Positions 62,538 to 64,000 of a DNA stretch of 64,000 nt are shown here, one piece after another. Within the stretch, counting starts at the first letter, position 1, and the number at the start of each line of letters is the position of its first letter. Source of the DNA: Harmothoe impar (taxonomy: Eukaryota; Annelida; Polychaeta; Phyllodocida; Polynoidae). Position numbers and translations under genes: made by a program. Location: NCBI GenBank assembly GCA_947462335.1, contig OX381713.1:18592381-18656380 (forward strand). The letters run 5' to 3'. The notes below the pieces were generated by a model. The model saw only the letters and a program-made list of their open reading frames with translations, searched no databases and had not been told where the DNA came from.

Positions 62538-62669
62538 CCCAGCTAACAAAAAAACATTTTCCAAACGTTTGTAAACGTTTAGGGGAAAACCTTTTGCGTA
62601 CAAACCCATAGAAAAAGTTTGCGTCCAAACGTTTTAAAAACGTATGCAAACGTTTTATTGTTAGCTGGG
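62538..62669. mobile_element. 132-bp foldback MITE
   Basis: CCCAGCTAACAA and TTGTTAGCTGGG form perfect ends. Repeated AAACGTTT palindromes fill the interior. Confidence 0.8.
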
Positions 62670-63650
62670 CTGTCCCTTTGAAACAAACGAAAAGTAATTT
62701 AAAAGAATGGATGGTAATGCAATATTCAAAGCACTGCATCCTTTGTCAATTACCATGGTATGAATTGATCTTATTATGTATCTTAATTTCTCGAGTGTAA
62801 CTGTAAGCCACAGCTTGTATGCGAGTCAGACTTGTACGGGAATTGGAGTCAGGCTTAAATTTGATATCAAACATGCCTTTGTAGGGTGAGGCTTATACAA
62901 TAGTTTTTATAAGTATAATAATTAGTACAATGTTAGATTAGTAATTTCTAGGCCCCTCGCTCCGCTTGCAGCAATTATCAAAGTTAGGGATGCGCTGCTA
63001 TTATGCAAGTGAGCCTTATATACACGAGGATTTACGATAGTTTTGGTTGCATCTAAACCAATTATTCATTTGTATTGTCCGACTTACATCATGTATTGGT
63101 TTATATATAATTTGATGAATAATGTCAGAAAATTCCTATAATACCAATAAATTAAGCTGAATCATACGTAGTTGGTTGAGTTTTGATGATATCGATAAAC
63201 CTCAAATCGCATTAAATCCCAGGACAACCAGGGATAGGTTTCAATTGCAGGCTTGCAGGCTACCTGTAAATCCTTTAAGATCATGCCTTTTTACGGAATT
63301 GTTTTTGCTTCAAATTCCGGCCACTGATGCATAGATCTTATTGAAATTCTGGATATCCGTGAAGTTCTAAAAGGGATATTTTCTAGGGTAATACATCACT
63401 GGAAGGTATTTCTCTTTCAGTTTTGCCTTGACGAATCCTTTTCCACCGGCTGTATTCGTTTGTCCGATACATTTGTTTTACTAACAATGAACAGATTATG
63501 AGATGTTATAATAAGTGACACAATCTGTGAAAAGGGACCTTAATGCAGCGTATACTAAGGTCCCTTCTCCCAGTACATGTCACGTATTATGACCATACAT
63601 GTCGGTGTGAAATATATTAAAATTGTATCGAAATTTAAATTCCATTAGGC

Positions 63651-63952
63651 CTGTGTCCACTAGCATATATGAGGTCGTTTGTCGTCCGTTAAAACGTGAA
63701 TTCGAATACAAATACAAAATATATGTTTTGTCTCCCTGTGGACACAGCTGGACGACAAAATTCTCAAATACAAAAGTGGAATAGCAATATGCAGGGGTCA
63801 AAAATGGACGTCAAAAGTGAGCATTTGAATATCTAACATGTTTGATTTTTAGTGCAGAAATTGGAATATATGCTCTTTATTCTATTGTAAGACCTCGTCA
63901 ATGTTTGCCCTGGGCAGTCTGGGCAGTAATTTATAACGCCTAGTGGACACAG
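63651..63952. mobile_element. MITE with CTGTGTCCACTAG ends
   Basis: CTGTGTCCACTAG at the left and CTAGTGGACACAG at the right are exact inverses. GTCGTCC/GGACGAC words pair inside. Confidence 0.75.
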
Positions 63953-64000
63953 CATACCTGCAGTTAAAGTAGAATATATCTACAAAATGTATTCCGAGAT

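Overview
The window is animal genomic DNA, most likely from a marine invertebrate. It is AT-rich and intron-rich, crowded with short inverted-repeat transposons, and carries a classical spliced Cys-loop receptor gene. There are no bacterial operons. I cannot name the species.

Region 1 (1-9.4 kb) holds no convincing host exon. It contains a probable solo LTR (1009-1325), a very young 1,615-bp tandem duplication (3863-7092), and small inverted-repeat elements. Region 2 (9.4-36.7 kb) is the 3' part of a nicotinic-acetylcholine-receptor-like subunit gene on the + strand. Seven exons with canonical splice sites join in frame to 408 residues covering loop A, Cys-loop, M1-M4 and the stop codon. The 5' exons were not found. 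Its long introns hold a Penelope-like retroelement with RT and GIY-YIG domains inside perfect 125-bp inverted repeats, a second Penelope fragment, a nested hairpin-rich repeat, tandem duplications, many MITE-like elements and an exact CTCF-core match. Region 3 (36.7-50.3 kb) is intergenic, with further MITEs (several with 3-bp target duplications), a TC microsatellite and minisatellites.

Region 4 (50,313-61,379) is the main discovery: a structurally complete Polinton/Maverick integration of 11,067 bp. It has AG...CT termini, about 430-bp terminal inverted repeats and a perfect 6-bp target duplication (AGGGTA). On the minus strand it carries a compact virus-like gene array: FtsK/HerA-type packaging ATPase, a 110-residue protein, a 387-residue protein, chromodomain integrase, minor capsid protein, a basic glycine-rich protein, double-jelly-roll-type major capsid protein, adenovirus-type cysteine protease and a small terminal ORF. 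No protein-primed DNA polymerase B is present. Its place is taken by about 3.4 kb of odd DNA: a perfect hairpin, a GGA purine tract, a basic minus-strand ORF, a plus-strand alanine-rich ORF behind a TATA box, and an 854-bp nested MITE. The ATPase and protease are each broken, whereas integrase and capsid genes are open.

The Polinton has its own regulatory logic. Two minus-strand units share a promoter word of the form GGTATMAATAAAAAG, and the TIRs are packed with CCAAT boxes, CACGTG E-boxes and palindromic forkhead-like motifs. The best reading is a capsid- and integrase-bearing, polymerase-less Polinton that may have needed a helper for replication and is now decaying. Region 5 (61.4-64 kb) has only small repeats and one possible short first exon.
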